Positions 35,620 through 43,877 of a stretch of 46,404 nucleotides of DNA are shown here, one piece after another; position 1 is the first letter of the stretch; every line of letters starts with the position of its first letter. Made by a program: the position numbers and the translations under genes. Source of the DNA: Gammaproteobacteria bacterium (GTDB taxonomy: Bacteria; Pseudomonadota; Gammaproteobacteria; Immundisolibacterales; JAKLLR01). The notes beneath the pieces are model-generated. The model was not told where the DNA came from, did no database searches, and saw nothing but the letters and a program-made list of their open reading frames with translations. The stretch covers positions 1 to 46,404 of the forward strand of contig JAKLLR010000006.1 in NCBI GenBank assembly GCA_022014175.1. Reading direction: 5' to 3'.

Positions 35620-37515
35620 ATGATGTGCCGCCCGTTGTTCCACCGAATTCTGCCACTGCTGCTCGTCCTGGCCAGCGGCTGCGCGCCCTACTCCGGGCCA
35701 ATCCCGGTGGATCAGTCAGCACAACCCGCAGGCCTGCCGGTCTCCGACGAACCCCTGGTCGCAGCCCAGCAATTTCTCGCGGCCGCCCGGGATGCAGCGG
35801 CTCCAGCACTGGCTGCGGAGTACCGCCTGAACGCAGCGGAACGCTATCTCCAGGCCGGCCAGAGCGGCGAGGCCGCTAACATCCTGGCCCAGGTTGATGC
35901 CACTCTGCTGTCTGATGAGCTGTTGTTAAAAAAACAGATTCTGGTGGCCCGCATCGCACTTGACGATGGCGCGCCGCAGAAGGCACTGCAGGCCCTGCAG
36001 GCAACCCCCCACCTGCAGGTCCCCGCAGCCCTGAAAACCAGCGCATATCAGTTGCGAATGGAGGCACAGCTTGCCAGCGGAAACAGCTCCGCAGCTGTCG
36101 TGGATGCCCTCGGACTGGAGCAGAGCCTGCATAACCCCCAGGCTCTAACCGCCAACCGGCACTTCATTGGTTCGACCCTGATGCAGATGTCGTCGACCGC
36201 GCGACAACAGTTATCCGCCAGTCATCGCGATCCCCTTACGCTGGGGTGGATCGAGTTTGTCAATCTCCACCAGAGCAGCGATGGCACAGTGGACGCCACA
36301 GCGCTGTCCGACTGGCGTGGTCGTTATCCCAATCACCCGGCCCGCGCGGAACACCTGCGCCGGGGCGGCGATCAGCTGACCAGCATGGGTGACCCACCGG
36401 ACCGTATTGCCCTGTTACTGCCGTTTACCTCAGACCGACTCGCCCCCGCTGCCAACGCAATCCATGCCGGCTTTATGGCCGCCCATTTCTCCGCCCCCGC
36501 ACCGACCCGACCGGAGATTTTGCTATTTGACAGCTACGCCAGGAAGCTCGATGAGCTACGGCAGGAGATTGAGTCCAGCCACGCCGACCTGCTGGTTGGC
36601 CCACTTGAGAAAACCATGGTCCAGGCGCTGCTGGAGAACCCACTCCGACTGCCGGTATTGACCCTGAATGACGTCAGGATGGAACGTAACCTCGGGTCGG
36701 GGCAGGTTATTCGCTTTGGTCTGTTGCCCGAAGCGGATGCCCGTGCCGCCGCACAACTGGCAATATTGGAGGGCCATCAGCGGGCCGCGGTGCTGGCCAG
36801 CGATGACGACTGGGGTACCCGTCTCACAGAGGCGTTTTCAGAGACCTGGCAAGCCCTGGGCGGAACCGTGGTCGTTCAGCAGCGCTACGCCAGCGGCGGC
36901 GCGGACTACTCTGCTGAGCTGCAGCGAATGCTGTTGCTGGACGATAGTCAGGCCCGCAAACAGGAGATGGCCCGGGCCCTCTCTGCGCGGCTTCAGTTCA
37001 CACCCCGACGACGGCAGGATCTGGACCTGATTTTTCTGGCCTCCTATCCCCGGGAGGGTCGCCTGCTGCAGCCCCAGTTGCAATTCTTCCATGCCGCCGA
37101 CCTGCCGCTCTACGCCACCTCCCATATCTGGACCGGACAGGCTCTGCCAGATTTTGACCGGGATCTTAACAAAATTAATTTCTGCACCAGTCCCTGGCAG
37201 CTGGAACCGGAGAACTTCCCGGATGTCGCACAGATGATGAGTGACTATGGGGCCATGCCCCCGGAGCTTGCCCAACTATTTGTATTTGGTATCGACGCCT
37301 ATCGGCTCACTGCGCAGCTGGAACGCTTGCGGAGCGATCCACTGGCCCGGGTCCACGGGGCAACCGGCAGTCTGGGAGTCGATGCCAGTGGCCGGATTGT
37401 GCGAAACTTGCGTTGCGCCCGTTTTGTCAAGGGTGTTGCGCAGCCGCTGCTCCGCAAACAGGCCTCAGAGTTTGATTATGGCGCTTCTCCGGGCACCGCA
37501 CCTCCGTCTCGGTAA
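35620..37515 (+). CDS. lpoA: Penicillin-binding protein activator LpoA
   Basis: About 632 residues. The start is one of two adjacent ATGs (35620 or 35623); the open frame reaches back to 35275 but only through rnpB. The signal peptide ends in lipobox LASGC, giving an outer-membrane lipoprotein. The N-terminal half is TPR-like (AQQFLAAARDAAAPALAAEY, AERYLQAGQSGEAANIL), and the C-terminal half is a periplasmic-binding-protein-like fold (RIALLLPFTSDRLAPAANAI, DLLVGPLEKTMVQALLE, DLIFLASYPREGRLLQPQL). LpoA reaches through the peptidoglycan to activate PBP1A. yraN and dolP follow, as in enterobacteria. Confidence 0.92.
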   Translation: MMCRPLFHRILPLLLVLASGCAPYSGPIPVDQSAQPAGLPVSDEPLVAAQQFLAAARDAAAPALAAEYRLNAAERYLQAGQSGEAANILAQVDATLLSDELLLKKQILVARIALDDGAPQKALQALQATPHLQVPAALKTSAYQLRMEAQLASGNSSAAVVDALGLEQSLHNPQALTANRHFIGSTLMQMSSTARQQLSASHRDPLTLGWIEFVNLHQSSDGTVDATALSDWRGRYPNHPARAEHLRRGGDQLTSMGDPPDRIALLLPFTSDRLAPAANAIHAGFMAAHFSAPAPTRPEILLFDSYARKLDELRQEIESSHADLLVGPLEKTMVQALLENPLRLPVLTLNDVRMERNLGSGQVIRFGLLPEADARAAAQLAILEGHQRAAVLASDDDWGTRLTEAFSETWQALGGTVVVQQRYASGGADYSAELQRMLLLDDSQARKQEMARALSARLQFTPRRRQDLDLIFLASYPREGRLLQPQLQFFHAADLPLYATSHIWTGQALPDFDRDLNKINFCTSPWQLEPENFPDVAQMMSDYGAMPPELAQLFVFGIDAYRLTAQLERLRSDPLARVHGATGSLGVDASGRIVRNLRCARFVKGVAQPLLRKQASEFDYGASPGTAPPSR

Positions 37516-37855
37516 ACAGGCTGAACAACATGCCGGGCGTTATCTGCGGCGGTTCGGCCTGCGTCTGGTGGAACAGAATTACCACATACGTGGCGGCGAA
37601 ATCGATCTGATCATGCAGGACGACCGGGAACTGGTGTTCGTCGAGGTACGCTACCGCAAAAGTCCCAGCCACGGCTCCGCCGCAGAGAGTATAAATCGAA
37701 CCAAACGGCGACGACTGGTCAAGGCCGCGGAGCACTATCTGGTCACCCACTCCGGCGACTGGGTCGGTTGCCGCTTTGACGTGGTAGCCTTTGACGGCGG
37801 CCTGGAACAAACGCAGATGACCTGGCTGCAGAACGCCTTCGGCCTGGACGGCTAA
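37478..37855 (+). CDS. yraN: YraN family (UPF0102) putative endonuclease-like protein
   Basis: 125 residues from ATG 37478, which overlaps the end of lpoA by 38 bases; the family N-terminus (LGKQAEQHAGRYLRRFGLRL) begins shortly after it. The core GGEIDLIMQDDRELVFVEVRYR carries the E-x-D and E-V-K/R pattern of the PD-(D/E)XK fold, followed by INRTKRRRLVKAAEHYL and CRFDVVAFDG. The function of the family is not settled. The longer frame from 37241 is a shadow of lpoA. Confidence 0.92.
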   Translation: MALLRAPHLRLGKQAEQHAGRYLRRFGLRLVEQNYHIRGGEIDLIMQDDRELVFVEVRYRKSPSHGSAAESINRTKRRRLVKAAEHYLVTHSGDWVGCRFDVVAFDGGLEQTQMTWLQNAFGLDG

Positions 37856-37917
37856 CCCCGCACCAGTTGAGTGAGATCCATCCACAAACAACCACCAGAG
37901 CAGCCTGGAGCCCCGAT

Positions 37918-38508
37918 ATGACAGCAACAACCCGACTCAACCTGACTTTTACCAGCCTGCTGATTCTGCTGATCCTGTTGCTTCAGGGTTGTGCCGGCGC
38001 GGTGCTCGGCGGCGCGGCGGCAGGGGTAACCGTCTCCCATGATCGCCGCACAACCGGTATTTTTATCGAAGACCAGGCGATTGAGGTCAAAGCGATGAAG
38101 CGGCTGTTTGACGACAAGGAGATCCTCAAAAATACCCATCTGGGGGTCACCAGCTTCAACCGTCAGGTCCTGCTGACCGGTGAATCCCCGCAGGAGAGTT
38201 TGCGGCAGCGGGCGGAACAACTCGTCAGCGGTATCGCCAATGTTCGCCATGTCTTCAATGAAGTGGTCATCGCCGCCCCGACCAGTGTGCTGTCCCGCAC
38301 CAACGATACCTATCTGGGAACCAAGGTGAAATCCAAGTTTCTCGCTCAAAAAGGGCTGGACCCGACCCGAATCAAAGTCGTCACCCAGGATGGCACCGTT
38401 TTTCTGATGGGGCTGGTTAACCGGGCCGAGGCGGAGACCGCTACCGATATCACACGCCGTACCGCTGGCGTACAACGGGTAGTACCGCTGTACGAGTACG
38501 TCGACTAA
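37918..38508 (+). CDS. dolP: BON-domain outer-membrane lipoprotein DolP
   Basis: 196 residues from ATG 37918 (MTATTRLNLT), with TGGAG upstream; the frame is open to 37867. Signal peptide with lipobox LLQGC (Cys about 24), glycine-rich AVLGGAAAGVTVSHDRRT, then two BON domains: DDKEILKNTHLGVTSFNRQVLLTG to VFNEVVIA, and YLGTKVKSKFLAQKGLDPTRIKV to VPLYEYV. DolP (YraP) supports outer-membrane integrity and BAM function near the division site. The diaA gene that often lies between yraN and dolP is absent. Confidence 0.92.
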   Translation: MTATTRLNLTFTSLLILLILLLQGCAGAVLGGAAAGVTVSHDRRTTGIFIEDQAIEVKAMKRLFDDKEILKNTHLGVTSFNRQVLLTGESPQESLRQRAEQLVSGIANVRHVFNEVVIAAPTSVLSRTNDTYLGTKVKSKFLAQKGLDPTRIKVVTQDGTVFLMGLVNRAEAETATDITRRTAGVQRVVPLYEYVD

Positions 38509-38515
38509 GGGCCGG

Positions 38516-39970
38516 GTGAAGCCAACATTACAACCCATCGGTTCACCTGAACAGGATCCCGACAGACCAAACGTGACCACCTCCAGAGCGCTACCGCCAG
38601 GTTTTGAGAGTGTCGCCAGAGCGATTCCCGGGCTTGAACTGACCACCGATCCGGCAGAGTGCTGGACCTATGGTTATGACAACAGCCGTCGTCACCAGAG
38701 GCCCGGCGCCGTCGCTCTGCCGGAGAGCACCGAAGCCCTGCAACAATTGGTCGCGCTCTGCAATCACCATCGGCTGCCAATGGTCGGGCGCGGTAGCGGT
38801 ACCGGTACCGCCGGGGCCAGCGTACCCGTGGAGGGGGCTGTGGTCATCGGTTTCCAGCGCATGAACCGGATACTCGAGCTGGACCCGGACAACCGCATCG
38901 CCCGAGTGCAGCCCGGGGTGCTCAATGCCAGCCTGCAACAGGCCGCTGGTCAGGTCGGACTGTTCTGGCCTCCCGATCCAAGCAGCGCCGCAATCGCAAC
39001 AATCGGAGGCAATCTAGCGCTAAATTCCGCCGGCCCGGCGGCGGTCAAATACGGCACCCCCCGGGAGAACACCCTGGGTCTGAAAGCGATTACCGCCACC
39101 GGCAAGCAGATCATCACCGGGGTTCGGACCACCAAAGGTGTGGTGGGTTACGATCTGACCCGCCTACTGATCGGCTCGGAAGGTACTCTAGCCCTGATCA
39201 CCGAAGCCACACTGCGGCTGCTGCCCAAACCACCCGCCAAGGCGACCATTAGAGCCCTCTACCGGGACATTGAATCCGCCACCATCGCGGTCACCCGGAT
39301 CATGGCCCAGCCCACCACCCCCTGCGCCCTTGAGTTCATGGATGATCAAGCCCTGGAGTTGATCCGTCGCCAGGGGGTAAAAGATCTACCCGAAGCAGCC
39401 CGGGCTATGCTTTTGATTGATGTAGACGGGGACGCCACCACCCTGCCCGGTACCGTCGACGCCATAACCACGGCAGCAAAATCCGTCGGCTGCCTGAGCG
39501 TCGACCGGAGCCAGGACCCGGAATCTGCCGCCCGGCTCTGGTCTGCCCGAAAAGCGCTCTCCCCTGCACTCCGGGAGATTGCGCCGATGAAGATTAATGA
39601 GGATGTGGTGGTGCCGGTCACCCGGCTGCCCGAGCTGATTGCGGGTACCCGGGAAATCGCCGGAAAATATCAGATTCAGCTAGCCAATTTTGGCCACGCC
39701 GGCAACGGCAACATCCATGTCAATCTGCTGGTCGACCCCAGCGACCCGGCTCAACGACGGGCCGGAGAACAGGCTTTAGAGGATTTAATCGATCTGGTGC
39801 TGTCGCTGGATGGCACCCTCTCCGGAGAGCACGGCATCGGCCTGGTTAAGCGGGATTTTGTCGATCGTGAGATCGGGCCGGAGTCGCTGCAACTGATGCG
39901 GGGCATCAAGCAGCTGTTCGACCCCCTGAATCTGTTGAATCCAGGCAAACTGCTGCCATCAGAGCCCTGA
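38516..39970 (+). CDS. FAD-linked oxidase, GlcD / D-lactate dehydrogenase family
   Basis: 484 residues from GTG 38516, with AAGGG upstream; a second GTG at 38573 is possible. PCMH-type FAD domain (PMVGRGSGTGTAGASVPVEG, IGGNLALNSAGP, LIGSEGTLALITEATL) and the C-terminal FAD-oxidase domain (MKINEDVVVPVTRLPELI, FGHAGNGNIHVNLLVDP, SGEHGIGLVKRDF, PLNLLNPGKLLP). It oxidises a 2-hydroxy acid such as D-lactate or glycolate and passes electrons to the respiratory chain. No GlcE/GlcF partners are adjacent, which favours a stand-alone D-lactate or D-2-hydroxyglutarate dehydrogenase; the substrate cannot be read. Confidence 0.88.
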   Translation: MKPTLQPIGSPEQDPDRPNVTTSRALPPGFESVARAIPGLELTTDPAECWTYGYDNSRRHQRPGAVALPESTEALQQLVALCNHHRLPMVGRGSGTGTAGASVPVEGAVVIGFQRMNRILELDPDNRIARVQPGVLNASLQQAAGQVGLFWPPDPSSAAIATIGGNLALNSAGPAAVKYGTPRENTLGLKAITATGKQIITGVRTTKGVVGYDLTRLLIGSEGTLALITEATLRLLPKPPAKATIRALYRDIESATIAVTRIMAQPTTPCALEFMDDQALELIRRQGVKDLPEAARAMLLIDVDGDATTLPGTVDAITTAAKSVGCLSVDRSQDPESAARLWSARKALSPALREIAPMKINEDVVVPVTRLPELIAGTREIAGKYQIQLANFGHAGNGNIHVNLLVDPSDPAQRRAGEQALEDLIDLVLSLDGTLSGEHGIGLVKRDFVDREIGPESLQLMRGIKQLFDPLNLLNPGKLLPSEP

Positions 39971-39986
39971 CCGCCCCTGCACGGAA

Positions 39987-40385
39987 TCAGGATTTAACCA
40001 GACGCAGACTGGGTTGCCCTTTTCCCCGCGCCGTGGGTCCATCCTCCGGAGAGGGCCGATCCGGATCCTGCAACGCCATGAAGTTGAGACCCTGGCCGTT
40101 CTCCCGGGTGTAGATAGCCAACACCGCATCCACCGGCACCAGCACCTGCCGGGCTACACCACTGAAACGGGCGCTGAAGCGAACAAACTCATTGGCCAAC
40201 TCCAGATCCCGAACCGCACCGGGGCTGATATTCAGCACCACCCGGGCGTTACGGACAGACTCCCTCGGCACATTCACCCCCTCTTTCGAGGTATCAACCA
40301 GCAGATGGGGCGTGAGCTCATTATCTACAGCCCATTCATGGAAGGCCCGAATCATGTACGGGCGGGTCGAACTCGGGGTCTCCAA
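39987..40385 (-). CDS. sspB: ClpXP protease specificity-enhancing factor SspB
   Basis: 132 residues. STRPYMIRAFHEWAVDNELTPHLLVD, GVNVP, VVLNISPGAVRDLEL, FSARFSGVARQVLVPVDAVLAIYTRENGQG, then a short acidic linker and a C-terminal PSLRLVKS that matches the ClpX-binding XB motif. SspB delivers ssrA-tagged peptides from stalled ribosomes to ClpXP. The linker is shorter than in E. coli (165 residues). It starts three bases after sspA. Confidence 0.95.
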   Translation of the reverse strand: METPSSTRPYMIRAFHEWAVDNELTPHLLVDTSKEGVNVPRESVRNARVVLNISPGAVRDLELANEFVRFSARFSGVARQVLVPVDAVLAIYTRENGQGLNFMALQDPDRPSPEDGPTARGKGQPSLRLVKS

Positions 40386-40388
40386 CGG

Positions 40389-41027
40389 TCAGACCAGCTC
40401 TACCAGCCGATCCTGCTCAAGCTCGGTCAGGCTCGCACGGAAAGTCTCCCGCCTGAACAGGCCGGCAGCGTATTTGAGCAGCGGCTCAACCCCGCGAGCC
40501 GGCAGCTTCACCCCATAGCTCGGAAGCTGCCAAAGCAGCGCGGCCAAGGCGCAATCTACCAGGGTGTATTGGTCCCCAAGAATGTACTCTCGATCAGTCA
40601 ACAGGGGGGCAATCGCGCTTAATCCATCCCGCATCGCCTGCCGCCCGGCCTTGGCGGCAGCATCATTCGCCCGCAGGGATTTAACCAGCTGGAACCAGTC
40701 CCGGTTGATCCGATAGAGCATCAGCTTGGCATTGGCCCGGGATACCGGATCCACCGGCATCAGCGGCGGATGGGGAAAGCGCTCGTCGAGATACTCCATG
40801 ATGATCTGGGATTCGTAGATCACCAGGTCCCGGTCGACCAGCACCGGCAGATCGCCGTACGGGCTGAGCTCGTAGAGCGCCTCCGATGGTGGTGCAGCAG
40901 GATCAATCAGGCGGAGTTCCGCCTTCACACCTTTTTCGGCAAGAACCAGACGGGCCCGATGAGAAAACGGGCAGCCCTCTCCCGAATAGATGGTAATCGC
41001 GCCGTGACGACTGCTACTTGATTCCAC
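40389..41027 (-). CDS. sspA: Stringent starvation protein A
   Basis: 212 residues, GTG start with GGAGG about eleven bases upstream. Thioredoxin-like GST N-domain (ITIYSGEGCPFSHRARLVLAEKGVKAEL, SPYGDLPVLVDRDLVIYES, IIMEYLDERFPHPPLMPVDP) and a helical GST C-domain. SspA binds RNA polymerase with sigma70 and acts in stationary-phase and acid-stress transcription. Unlike typical SspA (YSHQVRIV), this one has CPFSHRARL, keeping a cysteine at the GST site. It lies between petC and sspB in one minus-strand block. Confidence 0.93.
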   Translation of the reverse strand: MESSSSRHGAITIYSGEGCPFSHRARLVLAEKGVKAELRLIDPAAPPSEALYELSPYGDLPVLVDRDLVIYESQIIMEYLDERFPHPPLMPVDPVSRANAKLMLYRINRDWFQLVKSLRANDAAAKAGRQAMRDGLSAIAPLLTDREYILGDQYTLVDCALAALLWQLPSYGVKLPARGVEPLLKYAAGLFRRETFRASLTELEQDRLVELV

Positions 41028-41114
41028 CCGGGCCCTGCCTCCAGAATGCTGAGTAGATCAGCCTACCACAGTGAACAGCAGCAACCGGGCGGATAACCCA
41101 AGGCCGCTCCCGGA

Positions 41115-41810
41115 TTAGTGCACATCTTTCCAGTATTCACGCTTCAGCAAATAGGTCACCAGCAGCAGTAGCAACAGAAACGCAACGACCTTAACCCCGA
41201 GGCTGAACCGCACCAGTGCGGCCGGCTCCGAAATATAGACCAGAAAGGCCGTCAGATCCCGAGCCAGCTCATCATATTCATGCTCGCTCAGTAGGCCCGG
41301 CTCGCTCAGCTCCAGGTGCCCGTCAACCAGCTCCTGCACCCCCTGGAGGCGCCACAATACATGGGGCATGGCCGCATTCTGCAACTGGGTATTGTTCACC
41401 CCGAACGGTCGTGATGGATCCGCGTAGAATCCTTTCAGGTAGCTGTAAATCCAGTCCGCGCCCCGAGCCCGGGCGGCCAGAGAGAGATCCGGCGGCGTGA
41501 CGCCAAACCAGGTTTCCATCTGCTCCGAAGGAGCCGCCACGGTCATGGTGTCACCGATCTTCGCATCGGAAAAAATAAGGTTTGAGACCACCTGCTCTTC
41601 GGTCAAACCAAGATCCTGTGCGATGCGTTGGTAACGAACAAATTTCGCACTGTGGCAACTCAGGCAGTAGTTCACAAAGACCCCCGCTCCACGCTGCAGC
41701 GACGCCTTATTGTGGAGATCCAGATCGACCGACTCGGTCGCACTACCACCAGAGGCCAGGGCCAACGGCGCCCAGACCAAAACCAGAACTGCAATCACTA
41801 TTTGTTTCAT
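41115..41810 (-). CDS. petC: Cytochrome c1 of the bc1 complex
   Basis: 231 residues from ATG 41810, which overlaps the petB stop as ATGA. The signal peptide MKQIVIAVLVLVWAPLALA targets it to the periplasm. One heme c site NYCLSCHSAKFVRY, the C1 motif PDLSLAARARGADWIYSYLKGFY, and a C-terminal membrane anchor (VKVVAFLLLLLLVTYLLKREYWKDVH). It passes electrons from the Rieske centre to soluble or membrane cytochrome c. The heme-ligand methionine is probably in the NAAMPHVLWRLQG segment. Confidence 0.95.
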   Translation of the reverse strand: MKQIVIAVLVLVWAPLALASGGSATESVDLDLHNKASLQRGAGVFVNYCLSCHSAKFVRYQRIAQDLGLTEEQVVSNLIFSDAKIGDTMTVAAPSEQMETWFGVTPPDLSLAARARGADWIYSYLKGFYADPSRPFGVNNTQLQNAAMPHVLWRLQGVQELVDGHLELSEPGLLSEHEYDELARDLTAFLVYISEPAALVRFSLGVKVVAFLLLLLLVTYLLKREYWKDVH

Positions 41811-43045
41811 TTCCAGGTCACCCTTTCCGGAACCGGTTTGCACTTATCTACCCGGGTATAAATCGGCATCAACAGGAAGAAACCGAAATAGACCACCGAC
41901 AGCAATCGGGACCACAGGGTGTAGAGATCAGACGGCGGCTGCATGCCCAACCAGCCCAGCCCAACGAAGCTGATCACAAACAGGGTCAGTGCCAGCCGCG
42001 ACAAGCCACCACGATAGCGGATCGACTTCACCGGGCTGCGATCAAGCCAGGGCAGAACGAAGAAGATGGCGATCGAGGCCCCCATCGCCAGCACACCCGG
42101 GAAGGCAGATCCCGCCACCGGCGGTATCGCCCGCAAAATCGCATAAAACGGGGTGAAGTACCAGACCGGCGCAATGTGTTCGGGAGTCAGCATTGGGTTA
42201 GCCGCGACAAAATTCGGTGGCTCAAGGAAATAGCCGTTCATCTCCGGCGCAAAAAACATGATTGCAGCGAATACCACCAGAAAAGCCACCGAGCCAAAGA
42301 TATCCTTCACCGTGTAGTAGGGGTGGAAGGGAATGCCATCCAGCGGAATCCCGTTTTCATCTTTCAGTTTTTTGATTTCGATGCCATCAGGATTATTTGA
42401 ACCGGTCTCGTGCAACGCCAGCAGATGCACCACCACCAGTCCGATCAATACCAGCGGCATGGCAATCACGTGCAACGAGAAGAAGCGGTTAAGGGTGGCA
42501 TCACCCACTACAAAATCACCGCGGATCCAGAGTGCCAGCTCCTCGCCAACAAAGGGCACCGCACCAAACAGATTGATGATGACCTTGGCGCCCCAGTAGG
42601 ACATCTGACCCCAGGGCAGCAGGTAACCCATGAACGCCTCGCCCATAAGAACCAGATAGATGAGCATACCGACAATCCAGAGCAACTCCCTGGGGGCTTT
42701 ATAGGAGCCATAAAGCAAACCGCGAAACATATGCAGATAGACCGCGACAAAAAACATCGACGCGCCGGTGGAGTGCATGTAGCGAATGATCCAGCCACCC
42801 GGCACATCCCGCATGATGTATTCCACAGCCCCGAAGGCCAGATTGGCATCGGGTTTGTAATGCATCGTGAGGAAAATCCCGGTGATCACCTGGATCACCA
42901 GCACCAGCAGCGCCAGAGAACCAAAGTAGTACCAGAAGTTGAAATTCTTCGGCGCGTAATACTCCGCCAGATGCTCGTTCCATATCTTGCTCAGGGGAAA
43001 ACGCTGATCAATCCACCCCAACAGACCGGTTGACTGCTTACTCAT
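41807..43045 (-). CDS. petB: Cytochrome b of the bc1 complex
   Basis: 412 residues with about eight or nine membrane helices. The heme ligand histidines are His91/His105 and His192/His207 (spacing 14 and 15). LHETGSNNPDGIE is typical of the N-domain end. The Qo-site motif is PVWY (293-296, in TPEHIAPVWYFTPFY) instead of the mitochondrial and alphaproteobacterial PEWY. It oxidises quinol at Qo and reduces quinone at Qi, moving protons across the inner membrane. Its ATG overlaps the petA stop by one base. Confidence 0.97.
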   Translation of the reverse strand: MSKQSTGLLGWIDQRFPLSKIWNEHLAEYYAPKNFNFWYYFGSLALLVLVIQVITGIFLTMHYKPDANLAFGAVEYIMRDVPGGWIIRYMHSTGASMFFVAVYLHMFRGLLYGSYKAPRELLWIVGMLIYLVLMGEAFMGYLLPWGQMSYWGAKVIINLFGAVPFVGEELALWIRGDFVVGDATLNRFFSLHVIAMPLVLIGLVVVHLLALHETGSNNPDGIEIKKLKDENGIPLDGIPFHPYYTVKDIFGSVAFLVVFAAIMFFAPEMNGYFLEPPNFVAANPMLTPEHIAPVWYFTPFYAILRAIPPVAGSAFPGVLAMGASIAIFFVLPWLDRSPVKSIRYRGGLSRLALTLFVISFVGLGWLGMQPPSDLYTLWSRLLSVVYFGFFLLMPIYTRVDKCKPVPERVTWK

Positions 43046-43638
43046 CAGACTTCCCCTTCTTCGAGGCCGATGACCAGCCGACTATCACTGAGATACATAT
43101 AGGGCGGCACCGCCATATTTTTCGGTGGTGGCGTACCCTTGAAGACCCGACCGGCGAGATCATAACGACCACCATGACAAGGGCATAGAAAACCACCAGC
43201 CCAGTCAGCTCCGATCTCTTCATCCCCCGGCTCCGGGCGGAATTTTGGAGAACAGCCCAGATGGGTGCAGACCCCCACCAAAACCAGATATTCCGGCTTG
43301 AGTGAGCGCTGCCGGTTCAGAGCATAGTCCGGCTGTTCAGAACCGGCAGACTGCGGATCGGTTAATCCCTCTTCGGCTGTCTTCAGAGAAGCCAGCATCT
43401 CTTCCGTCCGGTGGAGCACCCAGACCGGTTTACCCCGCCATTTATGTACCACCAATTCACCGGGCCGCAACGCGCTGATATCGATCTCAATCGGTGCACC
43501 CGCTGCCTGGGCCCGCGCACTAGGCTGCATCGAGGCTACAAAAGGCACCGCAACACTGACTGCCCCGACACCGCCCAGGGCGGTGGCTGTGGCGGTCAGC
43601 AGTCGCCGCTTGCCATGATCGATTTCATCCGACTTCAT
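43045..43638 (-). CDS. petA: Ubiquinol-cytochrome c reductase Rieske iron-sulfur subunit
   Basis: 197 residues. The N-terminus KRRLLTATATALGGVGAVSVAV is a Tat-type signal-anchor (basic residues then a membrane helix). The 2Fe-2S ligands are in CTHLGC and CPCHGG, with the two disulfide cysteines in the same loops. LEYLVLVG-type EYLVLVGVCTH and GTPPPKNMAVPPY are family-typical. First gene of petABC; the tatABC genes that would insert it lie close by. Confidence 0.97.
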   Translation of the reverse strand: MKSDEIDHGKRRLLTATATALGGVGAVSVAVPFVASMQPSARAQAAGAPIEIDISALRPGELVVHKWRGKPVWVLHRTEEMLASLKTAEEGLTDPQSAGSEQPDYALNRQRSLKPEYLVLVGVCTHLGCSPKFRPEPGDEEIGADWAGGFLCPCHGGRYDLAGRVFKGTPPPKNMAVPPYMYLSDSRLVIGLEEGEV

Positions 43639-43749
43639 CGCTCATCAACCTCTCAAATTGACCGCTTTTCGACTCAAAAGAACAGCACCCGGCCCGTCGC
43701 AACGACCGGCGCCATGCCTCCAGAATAGAGAAAAAGGGAATTAATAACC

Positions 43750-43771
43750 CTGTTAACAGCCGGAAATTATA
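43750..43771 (-). promoter_or_regulatory. Predicted petABC promoter -10 with a palindrome at the start site
   Basis: On the minus strand a perfect TATAAT lies at 43771-43766, with no good -35 at 16-18 bases. Seven bases downstream is the ten-base perfect palindrome CTGTTAACAG (43750-43759), at the expected start site. The leader to the petA ATG would be about 120 bases. Confidence 0.4.
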
Positions 43772-43797
43772 ACCCGATTAGCAACCAAAACACCGCT

Positions 43798-43811
43798 CAT
43801 GACGGGTCATG
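43798..43811. promoter_or_regulatory. Inverted repeat CATGAC-GG-GTCATG upstream of the DegS-like gene
   Basis: A perfect six-base inverted repeat around a two-base centre, directly before TAGACT (43813-43818), a possible -10 for the plus-strand protease gene. It could be an operator for that gene, for petABC, or for both. No regulator gene is adjacent. Confidence 0.35.
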
Positions 43812-43877
43812 CTAGACTGAATTGGTGCCTGATTCAGCAGCCAGAACAGGCCGCCTCTTTAGCCTCACACCCTCCCC

